DNA of 28,987 nucleotides from Chara braunii (taxonomy: Eukaryota > Streptophyta > Charophyceae > Charales > Characeae), in the NCBI GenBank assembly GCA_003427395.1, contig BFEA01000032.1, positions 3,102,026-3,131,012 on the forward strand, in the 5' to 3' direction. The notes beneath the pieces are model-generated. The model was not told the origin of the DNA, did not search any database, and worked only from the letters and a program-made list of their open reading frames with translations. Both the position numbers and the translations under genes were made by a program. Shown piece after piece: positions 1 through 9,297 of the stretch. Position 1 is the first letter of the stretch; every line of letters starts with the position of its first letter.

Positions 1-733
1 CCCCCCCCTTCCCCCCCCTTGAGTACAGTTGAGAACTTTGAGTTCGCCCTCAGTCACAAGATTTTTGTATTGCAACTCTCCCCATCCACTTTCAAGATCC
101 TCTCAAATTCAAGATTTCAAATTCTGGCAGTCTTACATGGCATACTAAGTCACAGACTCACAGTAATATTGGTATTGCTCCTCTCTGAAAAGATTATACA
201 GAACAGTTGGCAGGAATTTGTTCTGCAATTAAGATGGATAAGGGGCACCTCTTTTTTGTGCGAGTAACGAGCCCTCACGGGGCCCCTATCAGACATACAC
301 AGGCCCCCTCCAAGCCGAGTGCCCACCCTAAGTGAAGGCGGGCCTGAATATTCATCAGAGGCCAACATTCGACATTTTCATATATGGGTATTCAGGCTGT
401 TCCAGCCCGCCAGTTGGTTGAGTGGATGCATGAGCCTCACTAAGCTGTGTCGTACAGTGGCCCAGACCATGGCAGTTGCGCCTGGGCAAATACACACAAA
501 GCAGGGCCGATACATCATGAAGCGGCCACCAGACTATGCAAAAGCAGTACTGTCGACGCACCTACCCGGGGTCCTGCTCAAATGCAGGAAACGGCCCAAG
601 TCCGGAGACTCAGGCCGTGCCCAACTGTAAAGGGCCCAGGCCCTCAACTGTAGTCTCGGGCCTGGGCGCAGTAACTGAGGCCCAACCAGAAGCTACTGGA
701 AGCTTCCAGCCAGGCCACAAGCAGCATCCATGA
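1..733. other. No recognised gene; C-rich low-complexity start
   Basis: The window opens with two runs of eight or more C separated by TT. Short overlapping open frames occur on both strands here, but none shows a domain, motif or codon pattern I recognise, and they cancel each other by overlap. I see no RNA gene. It may be intergenic or decayed repeat sequence. Confidence 0.5.
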
Positions 734-784
734 GGCTGCCACTTCCTATATGGCTGCCACTTCCATATAGGAAGTGAGGCAGCC
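734..784. repeat. Long imperfect hairpin (palindrome)
   Basis: ACTTCCTATATGG (741-753) pairs perfectly with CCATATAGGAAGT (763-775) around a 9-nt loop. The outer GGCTGCC (734-740) pairs with GGCAGCC (778-784) after a 2-nt bulge, giving about 20 paired positions. No flanking coding region or terminator-type T-run explains it. It could be the remnant of a small foldback element; function is unknown. Confidence 0.7.
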
Positions 785-1343
785 CAGGCCAGGCATTCTG
801 GCCCGCGCAGACAATGTGGTCACGCTGCTGCGCTGCTGCATTGGATGCTGCTTGCGGCCAGAGCGATGGCGTGGCGCGCTGAGGTGAAGTGGGACGCTGC
901 AGGGCAGCGGTGCGCTGGCAGCCATAGCCGGGCTGCTGGGCGCTAGGGGGTAAGAGGGCGATCTGGTGGTCTTCAGGGAAGGAGGCGAGTGTGTGGGTTA
1001 CCAAGGTCTGATGAGGGTGACGAGATATGCACCTGGTGCATGAGGAGAGGTCGGCTATGGAGCCTATGGTGTTGACATCATGTAAATTGGTCTTTGAGAA
1101 TTGTTGCGTGAACACAGCTGTAGGTAGGATAGTCGAGTAGAGTAGGCTAGGCGCTGGGCGCCAGACAGAGAGGAGCGACTTTGGATATTGTGTTGCTGTG
1201 GCCTGAGGGCTTGAACATTGGCTCATTACTTCATTGCATTGCTCTATTTGGATGGATTCTCGGTGCAATTGTGCTCTCTGCTTGTACACGACTACTTGGA
1301 CATCTGTGTGATTTCGCAACTTGGTTTTCTTTATATCGTTCAC

Positions 1344-1362
1344 ACCATAGTTGCGGCGCACC
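1344..1362. repeat. Outer inverted-repeat arm, left
   Basis: These 19 bases are the exact reverse complement of 2567-2585, the sequence just upstream of the gypsy primer binding site. Both copies border dense GCGCA/TGCGC clusters (about 1350-1430 and 2410-2580). The left copy may be an inverted fragment of the same LTR end, or one arm of a foldback element. Confidence 0.65.
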
Positions 1363-1437
1363 TCGGTGCGCGGATTTGCGCACGAATTGCGCACCGCACA
1401 GCGCACCAAAGCGCAGCGCACTTGAAAAATTAGGTCC

Positions 1438-1454
1438 AAAAAAAAAAAAAAAAA
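1438..1454. repeat. A17 tract
   Basis: An uninterrupted run of 17 A follows the left GCGCA-rich cluster. It could mark the 3' end of a retroposed sequence on the + strand, but I could not find a target-site duplication. The following 330 bp (1455-1788) hold no recognised gene. Confidence 0.6.
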
Positions 1455-1788
1455 GTAGGGGTTTCATAATTTCCTAGGGCCCCCAACTCGGCAAAAATGT
1501 TAAACTCACCACGCAAGCTCGCAAACCAGCCGCGCCCACGGCCCAAACTTTTCTTTTGGGTAAGGGCTGCCGAAATTTCAATTTCCGCAGGCCCTCCCCC
1601 CAAAAGTTTCAGAATAGCAAGGCATGAAATAGGGATCATTCCAACTTGTGTCTTAGGCGGGGTATGAAAGCTGTCCTTCCCGCTGCCTTCTGCAAATCCC
1701 ACACAGTAGTGGGGTAAGTTCGCAAGAAGGGGTAGTCGCCTACTAACGACCTGCCCCGCGAAATTTCCCAGAATTCACATCGCCAGCC

Positions 1789-1847
1789 GACCACCAATAT
1801 ATGCTGAAGATTGGCGTTCAGGTCCCCATGTCGGCAGTTATGGGTCA
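1789..1847. repeat. Inner inverted-repeat arm, left
   Basis: These 59 bases align without gaps to the reverse complement of 2296-2354, with about 12 mismatches by eye. The first 18 bases and the last 15 are identical between the arms. The arms enclose the 118-bp tandem array. No clear target-site duplication was found outside them. Confidence 0.75.
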
Positions 1848-1860
1848 GGATGAAGATGCC

Positions 1861-2213
1861 CGTGGCTCTTTCGTTTTTTTGTTTTTGTTTTTCTTACAAA
1901 TACTTCAAGTGGGGATGCACAAAAGACATAGCATATGGCGCTGTATGGTTCCATGTTTTCGCAGAAGATTCATTATGCCCATGGCTCTCTCGTTTTTTTG
2001 TTTTTGTTTTCTTACGAATACTTCAAGTGGGGATGCACAAAAGACATAGCATATGGCGGTGTATGGTTCCATGTTTTCGCAGAAGATTCATTATGCCCGT
2101 GGCTCTCTCGTTTTTTTGTTTTTGTTTTCTTACGAATACTTCAAGTGGGGATGCACAAAAGACATAGCATATGGCGGTGTATGGTTCCATGTTTTCGCAG
2201 AAGATTCATTCTA
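1861..2213. repeat. Three tandem copies of a ~118-bp unit
   Basis: Near-identical units begin at 1861, 1980 and 2098 (spacing 119 and 118). Each starts with a GTGGCTCT-like segment, passes through a T/G tract, and ends with a block containing CGCAGAAGATTCATT. The copies differ at only a few bases, so the array is young or homogenised. Long + strand frames read through it, but this follows from repetition of a stop-poor unit; I recognise no protein. The array sits between the inner inverted arms. Confidence 0.85.
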
Positions 2214-2295
2214 CTAATATTATATACATTTGGTGAGTGGTGGAGGGAGGCCCTGAGAATCACGTGTAGACACGAACAGGGTCTACCTGAATTGG

Positions 2296-2354
2296 TGACC
2301 CATAACTGCCAAGCTACAGCCCTGAACTCGAATCCACAGCATATATTGGTGGTC
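2296..2354. repeat. Inner inverted-repeat arm, right
   Basis: Partner of 1789-1847, about 80 percent identical as a reverse complement. Together with the tandem array it forms a foldback-like structure of about 566 bp immediately upstream of the GCGCA-rich block and the gypsy primer binding site. Confidence 0.75.
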
Positions 2355-2566
2355 TGCCCACATCTCTCCCACATGTGACGAGGTCCTCATTGAAGCTGGC
2401 CCTCAATGGCTCCACATTAATCGCGCACAGGGCGCAACTCCCTCAGCGTGCGCACCGCGCACAGCGGACCACACTGGGTACTGCGCACAGCGCATGGCGC
2501 ACAATGCGCGCGCTGTCGTTCCAGCGCACAGCGCAGTGCGCACCGCCACGCACCGCACTGCGCACT

Positions 2567-2585
2567 GGTGCGCCGCAACTATGGT
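2567..2585. repeat. Outer inverted-repeat arm, right (probable LTR 3' part)
   Basis: Exact reverse complement of 1344-1362. It lies 24 bp before the primer binding site, so it should belong to the 3' end of the gypsy 5' LTR if that LTR is present. The GCGCA-rich block at 2410-2580 would then be LTR sequence. The LTR start could not be defined because no copy of the 3' LTR beginning (14640-14706) is visible upstream. Confidence 0.6.
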
Positions 2586-2608
2586 TCACACTCATATTCC
2601 TTGCAATT

Positions 2609-2626
2609 TGGTATCAGAGCTGGTTA
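2609..2626 (+). other. Gypsy primer binding site (initiator tRNA-Met)
   Basis: TGGTATCAGAGC at 2609-2620 is complementary to the 3' end of plant initiator methionine tRNA, the usual primer for Ty3/gypsy and Ty1/copia reverse transcription. A further GGTT follows. It marks the 5' edge of the internal region of the gypsy element and fixes its orientation as +. Confidence 0.9.
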
Positions 2627-3716
2627 GTGATCGTCGCTTACCTGGCGCTGGCGACATTGTTACTTGGTGCACTGACGATGCTTCATGTGCAGTAAGGATA
2701 CTTTGGCACTGGCTTGAGTGAGCGGGGCCCAGGTAGAGGGGCCGGCCACTGGAAAGCTGTGGCGACAGCGTGGGAGCTGTGGCGACAACGGATGTATGTA
2801 TGGTGATGAGATCATGCTGACGTCGCGTTTGGCTGAGGTGGCACTGCATCGCATTGTGGGTGGTACCGAGGCTATGACCGGTCATCGAAATGCACGTCGG
2901 CCCAAATTGGTGAGAAATATGTGGTTGGGGGCAGCTATCTCCAGGTACGTTGTTCCCACTCCTTATCTACCCTCTCAATCTCTTCTTACAGTCAGGAAGT
3001 GAGTCCAACCTTGAGTGTCCTCTCTTTTGTGTGAGGAGTCGTGAGCGCTCTACCTTGAGAGACGACATTCTTCCCGGTGGCGCATTTGGCAGGAGAGGGC
3101 GGTGCCTCTGAAGGGCCCTGGTTGTGATCATCGTCCTGATTGCGACGTTAAATAATTCCTGAGGACTCTCGGGGGCTGTCCTTAAATTGCCTCTTGATCA
3201 GCCAGATCAGCCAGACGTAAGGCTCGTTGCACGCGAGGATAAAGAACGACAGGCTGGTCATAAGCATACACCTTGGGCACATGGGTGGGCCGTTAATGCA
3301 CACCTTAGACACTGCTGCTCGATGATGCTCACAGGCACGTTGGATACAGGGTAAGGAGATTCCAATTGAGGACTCAACTGGGAAACACTATATACCCATT
3401 GTGCATACATCTGCTCACTATACTCTTTTTTTTTTTTTTATTAGTTTGTGGACAGACTGCTGAGACCTGACAAACAGCCTAGAGAAGGACTGTAATGTTC
3501 TACCATAGTCAATTCTTCTCAAAAGTTCCTGTAAGAGAACTAATCAAGGTAGAAGTAGGATATGGTGTACAGTTTGTGCATATGTTGTTGATACCGCTTG
3601 AACGGTAACCTAGGTAACTCACAGGATGATTATTATTCATTTATTTTTAGCACCGGCCAGACGCAAGCTGCGGTAGGTTCCAGCGAGAGTCCTAGTGCAG
3701 AGTGTCTACCTAGCCG
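2627..3716 (+). other. Gypsy leader, no gene
   Basis: About 1.1 kb between the primer binding site and the gag start, with no convincing coding frame. It contains a T14 tract at 3426-3439 and, just before gag, a T-rich stretch ending in TTTTTAG at about 3651 that resembles a 3' splice site. A spliced leader is possible but no matching donor was established. Confidence 0.5.
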
Positions 3717-6054
3717 ATGAGTGGGTCAGCCGGGGGTGAAAGTACAACTGACGATAGGAGGCAGACACGACGGGACACAGGCAGGATACCCGTAGAATTC
3801 CAGTTTCTACTACCAAGGGATGAGAGAAGACTAAGGGCCGAAGCAAGGGCCCGTAATCTAGAGACTTCAAGAGAGGCAGCAGCAGCGGTAGAACGGGCGT
3901 TGGCAGCAGCAGCAGCTAGCGCGGTAGCAATGGCTACCTCTTCAGCCACTTCTGCTGCGAGCTCAACTGGTTAGGGTCTGGGCGTGCCACTCAACTCGAC
4001 AGTTCATAGTCCACCTCAGTACGTCAGGAGCTGGCTCTAGTCAGATGGCGGGTGTGCAGTCCAGCTCGCCACCTCACCTTACAAGGGAGCAGATGGAGCT
4101 CCAGCAAGTGGAGAGGATCTGCTTAAGGCTAGAGGAGGAGGGACTTAAACAGGCTACCAGAAGAGAGAAAGAGACTAGAAGGTAGAGAGGCAGACATAGC
4201 TGCACTAGAGGGTTTAGATGACTCGATCCTTGACTCCACAGGAAAGATTCTTAAGGGAGAGCATCCTGTCCAAATGGACAACAAACTGGACGCTATCTAG
4301 GACACCCTGGGCCAGATCTGCAAGCCATACATAGGTCAGGAATCAGGCCAGCAGCTTTGCCATCACTGCCATTCTCAGCGATGACAAGCCCCTATGCCGC
4401 TCAATCCGGACCAACACCAAGCGGTATGTCAGCAGCAGCCATGTCACAGACTGTTGCTTCTCAATCTTCTGGTCCAGCGACTGGTGCTACACCCCAACTG
4501 CCACCCGTCTCACAAGTAGGACAGCAGCAACCCTGGTACCCCAAGACCCCACTGAAGCCACCTGCCACCTTCTCAGGAGATAAGGAGGAGGCTCTTGACA
4601 CTCTGTTGAGAACGGTTCCAGTGTAGGTCAGGGCGAAGAGAACGCTGGTAGAGGAGGAAGTGATAACTGCTGCATCCTACTTAGAGGATTCAACAACTCG
4701 CTGGCTTAATGGATTGGTGGCTTCCAGAGGATTCGGCGGGAACATGGGTGATTGGGCCAAGACCCACACCCTAGAGGGCTTTGTGGATCTGGTAAAGGCG
4801 CGGTGGCACAACCCTCAGCAGGCGCAGATAGCCATTGATGGGTTATTGAAACTTGATGCTAGGAAGCTACGAATCCCCCTCGGCGGCGGCCATCCGCGGA
4901 CAAGTCCGCGGCCGCGGCCTAGGCCGCGACCCCGCGGACGTGTCCGCGGTCCGCGGCCATGAAAAAAAAAATTAACAAAAAAATGAAAAACAAATACGTT
5001 ATGTAGAAAAATATACTGAACAACTTTTGCCTTGTGGTCATATCCAAAAACGTTACTGAATTTAAAATAAAAAATCACATACGTTTCATGTTTTTTTTTT
5101 GGAAAAAAAAAAACAAACAGCTTTTGCCTCAGGAAAATTAGTTTTTGAATTTTTAAAATTCGAAGACGAAGTAAAAAATAAAATAACAAATTGCGCAATT
5201 TAGATCTCGAAAAGATCTACAACCCCATATTTTATTTTATTTTTTTTGATAAATTTTTAGGGTCACAAAAAATTCCTGAAAGTCGCGGCCGCACCCAACC
5301 GCGGTCGGAGCCGCGCGGCCGTGATCACGTCCGCCCTCCGAGCTTGACCCCGCGGACGCGTCTGCGGTGTTTCATAGCTAGGAAGTACAAGTCGATGCGC
5401 GAACTCACCACGACTTTAGAGCATTTGATTGTCGTCCCAGGCGTGGAGTACAATCCACAGGTCTTGTTGACCATGTTCTTAATGTGTCTTCCCACAGACA
5501 TCAAGAACTTATTAGCCAGCGAGGCTCGGCTTGAGTATCACACTTTTGAGATCAGCAAGAAGGCCCTAGATTTAGAGTCTACGCTGGGTGGTGCTCAACC
5601 CCCCCCTACGAACGGGAGAAAGAAGAAGGGTCCACAAGAGTGGAAGAAGAAGGGTAGTCGATTGATGATGGTTGATTCCGAAGGGAATCAAACTGAGATT
5701 GATGATGTATCTGACCTTGTGGACAGTTCAGAGTTAGACGGCGAGGATAGTGTTGAGGGTAGCAACCTCGCCGCAGTAGTCAAGACTAAGGGAGGTGGCC
5801 GCGGCAAGGGCGGTCAACAGAGGAGTCAGGGGCAAACCGCTAACCCAAACAAAATAGCTACTTGGGTTAGAGCCGGTTTGGATCAAGACGTGTGGCGGAA
5901 CCGTTACCAGTATGGGGCTTGTGTAAAGTGCGGCGAGTATGGCCATTAACAGTTTAAATGCAAGAACACTAAGGTCACGCAGAAGATCCCTACTAAGGGT
6001 GGGTATCCTTCTTCTCAGTTTGGGGCCTCTATGAGCTCCAGCTCGGGGAACACC
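3717..6054 (+). pseudogene. gag: Gypsy gag polyprotein, broken
   Basis: Gag would form the virus-like particle and bind genomic RNA. The likely start is the ATG at 3717, giving an 85-codon open N-terminal stretch rich in Arg, then Ala. Stops and frameshifts follow between about 3973 and 4356. Coding resumes at 4357-4626 (Ser/Pro/Gln-rich linker into the retrotrans_gag domain), 4660-4866, and, after a 510-bp insertion, 5377-5949. The retrotrans_gag fold is supported by the stretch with RWLNGLV and AKTHTLEGFVDLV. A nucleocapsid zinc knuckle, C-x2-C-x4-H-x4-C, lies at 5920-5961, but a TAA at 5947 replaces a residue between H and the last C. The tail beyond it is degenerate. The gene is non-functional as it stands. 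Confidence 0.9.
4867..5376. mobile_element. 510-bp non-autonomous element inserted in gag (MITE-like)
   Basis: GCTAGGAAG at 4858-4866 is repeated exactly at 5377-5385, and joining the flanks restores the gag frame, so this is an insertion with a 9-bp target duplication. A 9-bp duplication is typical of Mutator-like transposons. The ends are GC-rich with CCGCGGAC-NN-GTCCGCGG palindromes at 4894-4911, 4932-4949 and, with one mismatch, 5350-5367, plus a perfect 16-bp palindrome at 4913-4928. The centre (about 4961-5280) is very AT-rich and has no credible ORF. Classical terminal inverted repeats are weak at best, so family assignment is uncertain. Confidence 0.85.
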
Positions 6055-6186
6055 TAGAGCTTGTAGAACTTGTAGCTGCTTCTACTCTCGTTGAAGCGGG
6101 TGATGTACCCTCCCCGTTTCAAGAGTTGGTCGAAGCTATTGACTCCTTAGACACCCCGCAGACGCATCCGGACCCAACTATGTACG

Positions 6187-6507
6187 TTGGATGTGTCTAA
6201 AGCCTTAGAGGACCTTCAGAGTGAGTGGTCGACAAGGGACCCTCGTGAGTCCTGGGTGGCACTAAGTCGAGGTCCTAGAGGGGAGCATTTTGTTGTGGAA
6301 GTCGGTGTGGGTGGTCGCAAGTACGGTGCCTTCGTAGACATTGGCTCCACACGAAACTTCATAAACCGCAACTGCGTTGAGAGGCTGCGCCTAAAGGACC
6401 GAGTGCAGCACCTTAGTAGACCAGTAGCATCTACTTTGGCCAACAAAGAGCGCATGATGGTGGAGGACTACGTGAAGGACGTGGTATGCACGTTCTCCTA
6501 CCCATGA
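6187..6507 (+). pseudogene. Gypsy aspartic protease region
   Basis: This frame carries the retropepsin-like signature: a catalytic Asp at 6337-6339 followed by Ile-Gly-Ser, then a stretch around NFINRNCVERL typical of plant gypsy proteases. The family motif is Asp-(Ser/Thr)-Gly, so the Ile at 6340-6342 is a damaging substitution. The second half of the domain is interrupted by a TGA at about 6505. The protease would cut the Gag-Pol polyprotein. It lies between gag and RT as expected, in degraded form. Confidence 0.8.
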
Positions 6508-6933
6508 GGAAAACTTAATCATAGAATATCATTCCTGGTGAGCAATGATTTGCCTTTCGATTGTTGTTAACAATGTACTACCTTGAGGTTGCCAAGCCCC
6601 AGTTTAATTGGGACAAGAAGGTGCCAAAGCAGGAGTTGTCTAATGGGAGGATCGTTAGATTGGCTAAGTACAAAGCCAATAGGTTAATTGACTTCTATGG
6701 GTGCTTATGCGCACCAGCGTTCTATAACTATTATAAACAGAACCAAGAGGAAGGTATGCACCTAGTCTGTCTCTGAGAAAGGGGAGGCCGTTAAAACACC
6801 CCCAGAGATAGAGAATATCGTCTCAAAGTACCCTGATCTGTTTGAGGAGCCTACAGGAATCGTAGACAGGGAGGTTATCCATGCCATAAAGATCATCTCA
6901 GATAGCAAGACACCTAAAGGGAAAATCTATAGG
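6508..6933 (+). pseudogene. Gypsy protease-RT linker, broken
   Basis: The open stretch 6561-6776 encodes a segment with YYLEVAKPQFNWDKK and a Tyr-rich NYYKQNQEEGM portion. I take it as the remaining protease/linker part of this polyprotein. A TGA at 6774-6776 and frame changes separate it from the protease and the RT. The stretch 6777-6933 encodes the usual pre-RT segment (PELFEEP-like, then a KIYRM-like strand) once shifts are allowed. Confidence 0.65.
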
Positions 6934-8078
6934 ATGGCTTCGGCCGAGTTGGACGATCTTCGGCGACAACTGAAAGAGCTCACAGAGAAGGGCTGGATTT
7001 GGCCTAGCACCTCCCCCTTTGGCTCACCAGTTTTATTTGTCCCAAAGAAAGGGGGAACACTAAGGATGTGCATTGATTATAGAGGCCTCAATGCCATCAC
7101 TGTTAAGAGCGTAGAGGCTCTACCACACATCGACGACCTATTGGATAGGGTGCAGGGATGTAAGTACTATACTAAGATAGACTTAAAATCCGGCTACCAT
7201 CAAATTGCTATAAGACCAGAGGACCAACACAAAACCGCATTCCATACCAGGTATGGTCTGTACGAGTTTGTGGTGATGCCCTTTGGCCTTTGCAATGCGC
7301 CGGGTACATTCCAGCACGCCATGAATAGGATCTTCCATGACTACTTAGATAAGTTCGTCGTCGTATACCTCGATGATATACTTATCTTTAGTAAGACTGT
7401 CGAGGAGAACGCTCAGCTTGTAGACAAGAACCTCTCACTCCTTCGGCAACACAAGTATAAGATGAACGCAGAAAAATGCGAGTTCGGTCGCACTCAAATC
7501 TTGTACTTGGGTCATGAAGTCTCTGCGGATGGGATTAGGCCCGAAGATGCGAAGGTGGCTAGCATACGTGACTGGCCACGACCCCAGTCTGTGACCGAGG
7601 TCAAATCATTCTTGGGAATGTGTTGTTATTATCGCAACTTCGTCAAGAACTATAGCACGATCACATCTCCCTTGACTGATCTAACTCGACTTGATACGCC
7701 ATGGGAATGGACCGACGAGTGTGAGGCAGCTTTTAAGCGTTTGAAGCATGCACTCAAGCACCATGAGGTTCTCATGGTACCCGACCCACAAAGACCGTTT
7801 GTTGTAACCACTGACGCAAGCCAATACGACATTGGCGCAGTGCTGGCTCAGCAGGAAAGGAAAAAGTTGAGACCGGTCGAGTATATAACCAAAAAGATGC
7901 CATCAAAGAAGTTGGCAAAGTCCACCTACGAGAGGGAACTCTATGCCCTCTACAAGGCACTTGTCCACTGGAGGCACTATCTGTTAGGAAGGTTCTTCTA
8001 TTTGAGAACTGACCATCAGACCCTTAAGTGGATCAAGACACAACCAGTTTTCTCAAACGCTGAATTGAAGTCATAGAT
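6934..8078 (+). pseudogene. Gypsy reverse transcriptase and RNase H
   Basis: This 380-codon open frame is the best preserved part of the gypsy element. RT motifs appear in order: VLFVPKKGG, RMCIDYRGLN, TKIDLKSGYHQI (catalytic Asp in KID), FGLCNAPGTFQ, and the active-site YLDD at 7366-7377. After the RT thumb, an RNase H domain follows with TTDAS (Asp), a YERELYAL segment (Glu) and RTDHQTLKW (Asp). The frame ends at a TAG at 8074-8076 where a few codons appear to be deleted; coding continues in another frame to about 8210 (DALSRRADYLG). RT copies element RNA to cDNA and RNase H removes the RNA. Internal ATG is only the track start; the domain begins upstream. Confidence 0.93.
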
Positions 8079-8210
8079 CAGTACGACTTCAAACTAGACT
8101 ATGTGAAAAGAGAGTACAACAAGGTTGCGGATGCATTGTCTCGTAGGGCAGATTACCTAGGTGCGCTGATTTATGAGTTTGGCCTGGCTGAGAACGTTAC
8201 TCGATCCCTT
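8079..8210 (+). pseudogene. End of gypsy RNase H / connection to integrase
   Basis: After the frame break at 8074 the product continues in another frame with YNKVADALSRRADYLG, the standard segment joining RNase H to integrase in gypsy elements. It is cut at 8210 by LINE-B. The bases 8192-8210 reappear with two differences at 13157-13174, where the gypsy frame resumes toward the integrase. Confidence 0.8.
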
Positions 8211-8337
8211 TGCTGGCTTGACAGGGTCTTCCTCATTGGCTCTTTGAAAAAGGTTTTTGCGATATGCATACATTGCGACGTTGAGGTCGATACTTTTATG
8301 ATTTCCCGTCAACGGGTCATAGAGCGCCTGTATCGTA
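8211..8337 (-). pseudogene. LINE-B inverted ORF2 segment, distal part
   Basis: Read on the minus strand, this continues in frame from 9298: the 9298-9711 product runs through KLFSLARIRSHRTTIQ into ALYDPLTGNHKSIDL and an AMYAYRKNLFQRANEEDP stretch. LINE-C has the matching order at about 18600-18712 (KHFFARIKS, ELTGEQL, GFYRELYQ). It is the linker between endonuclease and RT. The join is visible only after removing LINE-A and one copy of its target duplication. Confidence 0.85.
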
Positions 8338-8963
8338 TCGTATCGTTCCAAACTTTTTTCGGAAACAATCGAACATATTTCCTCCAATGCCCAGGTTCAG
8401 TCTGGCTTTGGAGATGGTGGGACAGGATTTGGAGCCAGCTGGGAACCTCTTGCCCATGGCCGTGGGATTGGAAAGCCCTTCTCCTAGAATCATGGCATCC
8501 TGGTCAAGAGGATGATTTTACTTACAATTTATTTACAATTAGCAGAAGAGCAATTATTTGGGCAATATGGGTTAGAAGGTGTACCCACGAAATGGAGGGT
8601 GCAAGATTGGATGGTCCAGATTTCACAGATTCTATTAAACAACATATTCAGAATGATATAACTATTAAATGGTAAAACCTAAAAGAAAAAATCCAGCATC
8701 TTTCCCAACAAAATGAGATATGGCAACACATCAAAAAGTTCAATAAAAGTTGGCTTGGGGGGGACCAGGGAGGGAGGTTGGGGAGGGTGCAGTGGGAAGG
8801 AGCTCATGAGAATTTACATGGCTGTGTTCAAAAGAATTATAGATTAATCTTTAATGATTGGAGTTGTGTTGATCCTTCTATTCCCCTAAGACCCTTAGCT
8901 GAATTCCCTGATCCCTTTCCTCTACCAGGATCCTGTTTGGTCCCATCATCATGGTATGGATAG
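8338..8963 (+). pseudogene. LINE-A ORF2 C-terminus
   Basis: The 5'-truncated frame begins within the RT zinc-binding domain (TYFLQCPG) and continues with RWWDRIWSQLG, a Trp-rich RRAIIWAIW helix, and an end segment with FNDWSCVDPSIPLRPLAEF. LINE-B carries the homologous block at about 12150-12720 (IFLQCPG, RWWDRIWSLLG, RRAVIWALW, VPLRSPADFLDPF). One TAA at 8673-8675 interrupts an otherwise single frame; the natural stop is TAG at 8961. No catalytic domain is present. Confidence 0.85.
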
Positions 8964-9089
8964 TTCTATCAAAGTATTGTGGTTTGTGCTAGGTAGTCAC
9001 GAATTCTGGCGCCCAGAGTGGGTGAAGAGGCACAAAAGGGCTTGTCTCAGTGCTTTAATCAGGCCCATCCTTCAAATATCTTGTGGGAC

Positions 9090-9155
9090 GCTGCACCCGG
9101 TTTGCAGCCAAAAAAGAATATTGATGTATAAGGGACGCTGGACCCGATTTCCAGC
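9090..9155 (+). repeat. Two covarying stem-loops in LINE-A 3' UTR
   Basis: GCTGCA-CCCGGTT-TGCAGC (9090-9108) and GCTGGA-CCCGATT-TCCAGC (9137-9155) are two 6-bp stems with 7-nt loops. The fifth base pair changes from C-G to G-C between copies, so pairing is kept while sequence changes. Each is preceded by GGGAC. A related, imperfect version (GGGATGCTGGACCC) lies in the gypsy 3' LTR at 14664-14677. Confidence 0.65.
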
Positions 9156-9198
9156 AGGTGCAGCTCCCCACCAATAGATGGAGCCTTCGACACAGGAG

Positions 9199-9238
9199 CC
9201 TACTTAACGAGGCTGCTCTTATCACCTCGTTAAGTAGG
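9199..9238 (+). repeat. 14-bp perfect hairpin near LINE-A 3' end
   Basis: CCTACTTAACGAGG (9199-9212) pairs perfectly with CCTCGTTAAGTAGG (9225-9238) around a 12-nt loop, 23 bp before the A tail. Many LINE RTs recognise a 3' UTR stem-loop, so this is a candidate recognition element; that role is inferred. Confidence 0.75.
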
Positions 9239-9297
9239 TTCCCCACTTGCGAAGTTTAACTAAAAAAAAAAAAAAAAAAAAGAGCGCCTGTATCGTA

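Larger units (their letters stand above)
8338..9280 (+). mobile_element. LINE-A: 5'-truncated L1-type insertion with poly(A)
   Basis: AGAGCGCCTGTATCGTA at 8321-8337 is repeated without mismatch at 9281-9297. The insert ends in an A19 tract (9262-9280) directly before the second copy. It contains only the last part of ORF2 (8338-8963) and about 300 bp of 3' UTR. The perfect duplication and its location inside LINE-B show that it is younger than LINE-B. A severe 5' truncation with poly(A) and a long target duplication is the classic outcome of target-primed reverse transcription. Confidence 0.95.

Noticed and set aside
693-1439. 248-codon minus-strand open frame
   Set aside because: It runs across the GCGCA cluster and the hairpin, has no domain or homologous feel, and is likely open by composition.
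1801-2378. Long + strand frames through the tandem array
   Set aside because: All three frames stay open because the 118-bp unit lacks stops; the repeated peptide is not a known family.
2410-2585. GCGCA-rich cluster as a CRISPR-like array
   Set aside because: Spacing of the words is irregular, there are no uniform spacers, and the context is eukaryotic retrotransposon DNA.
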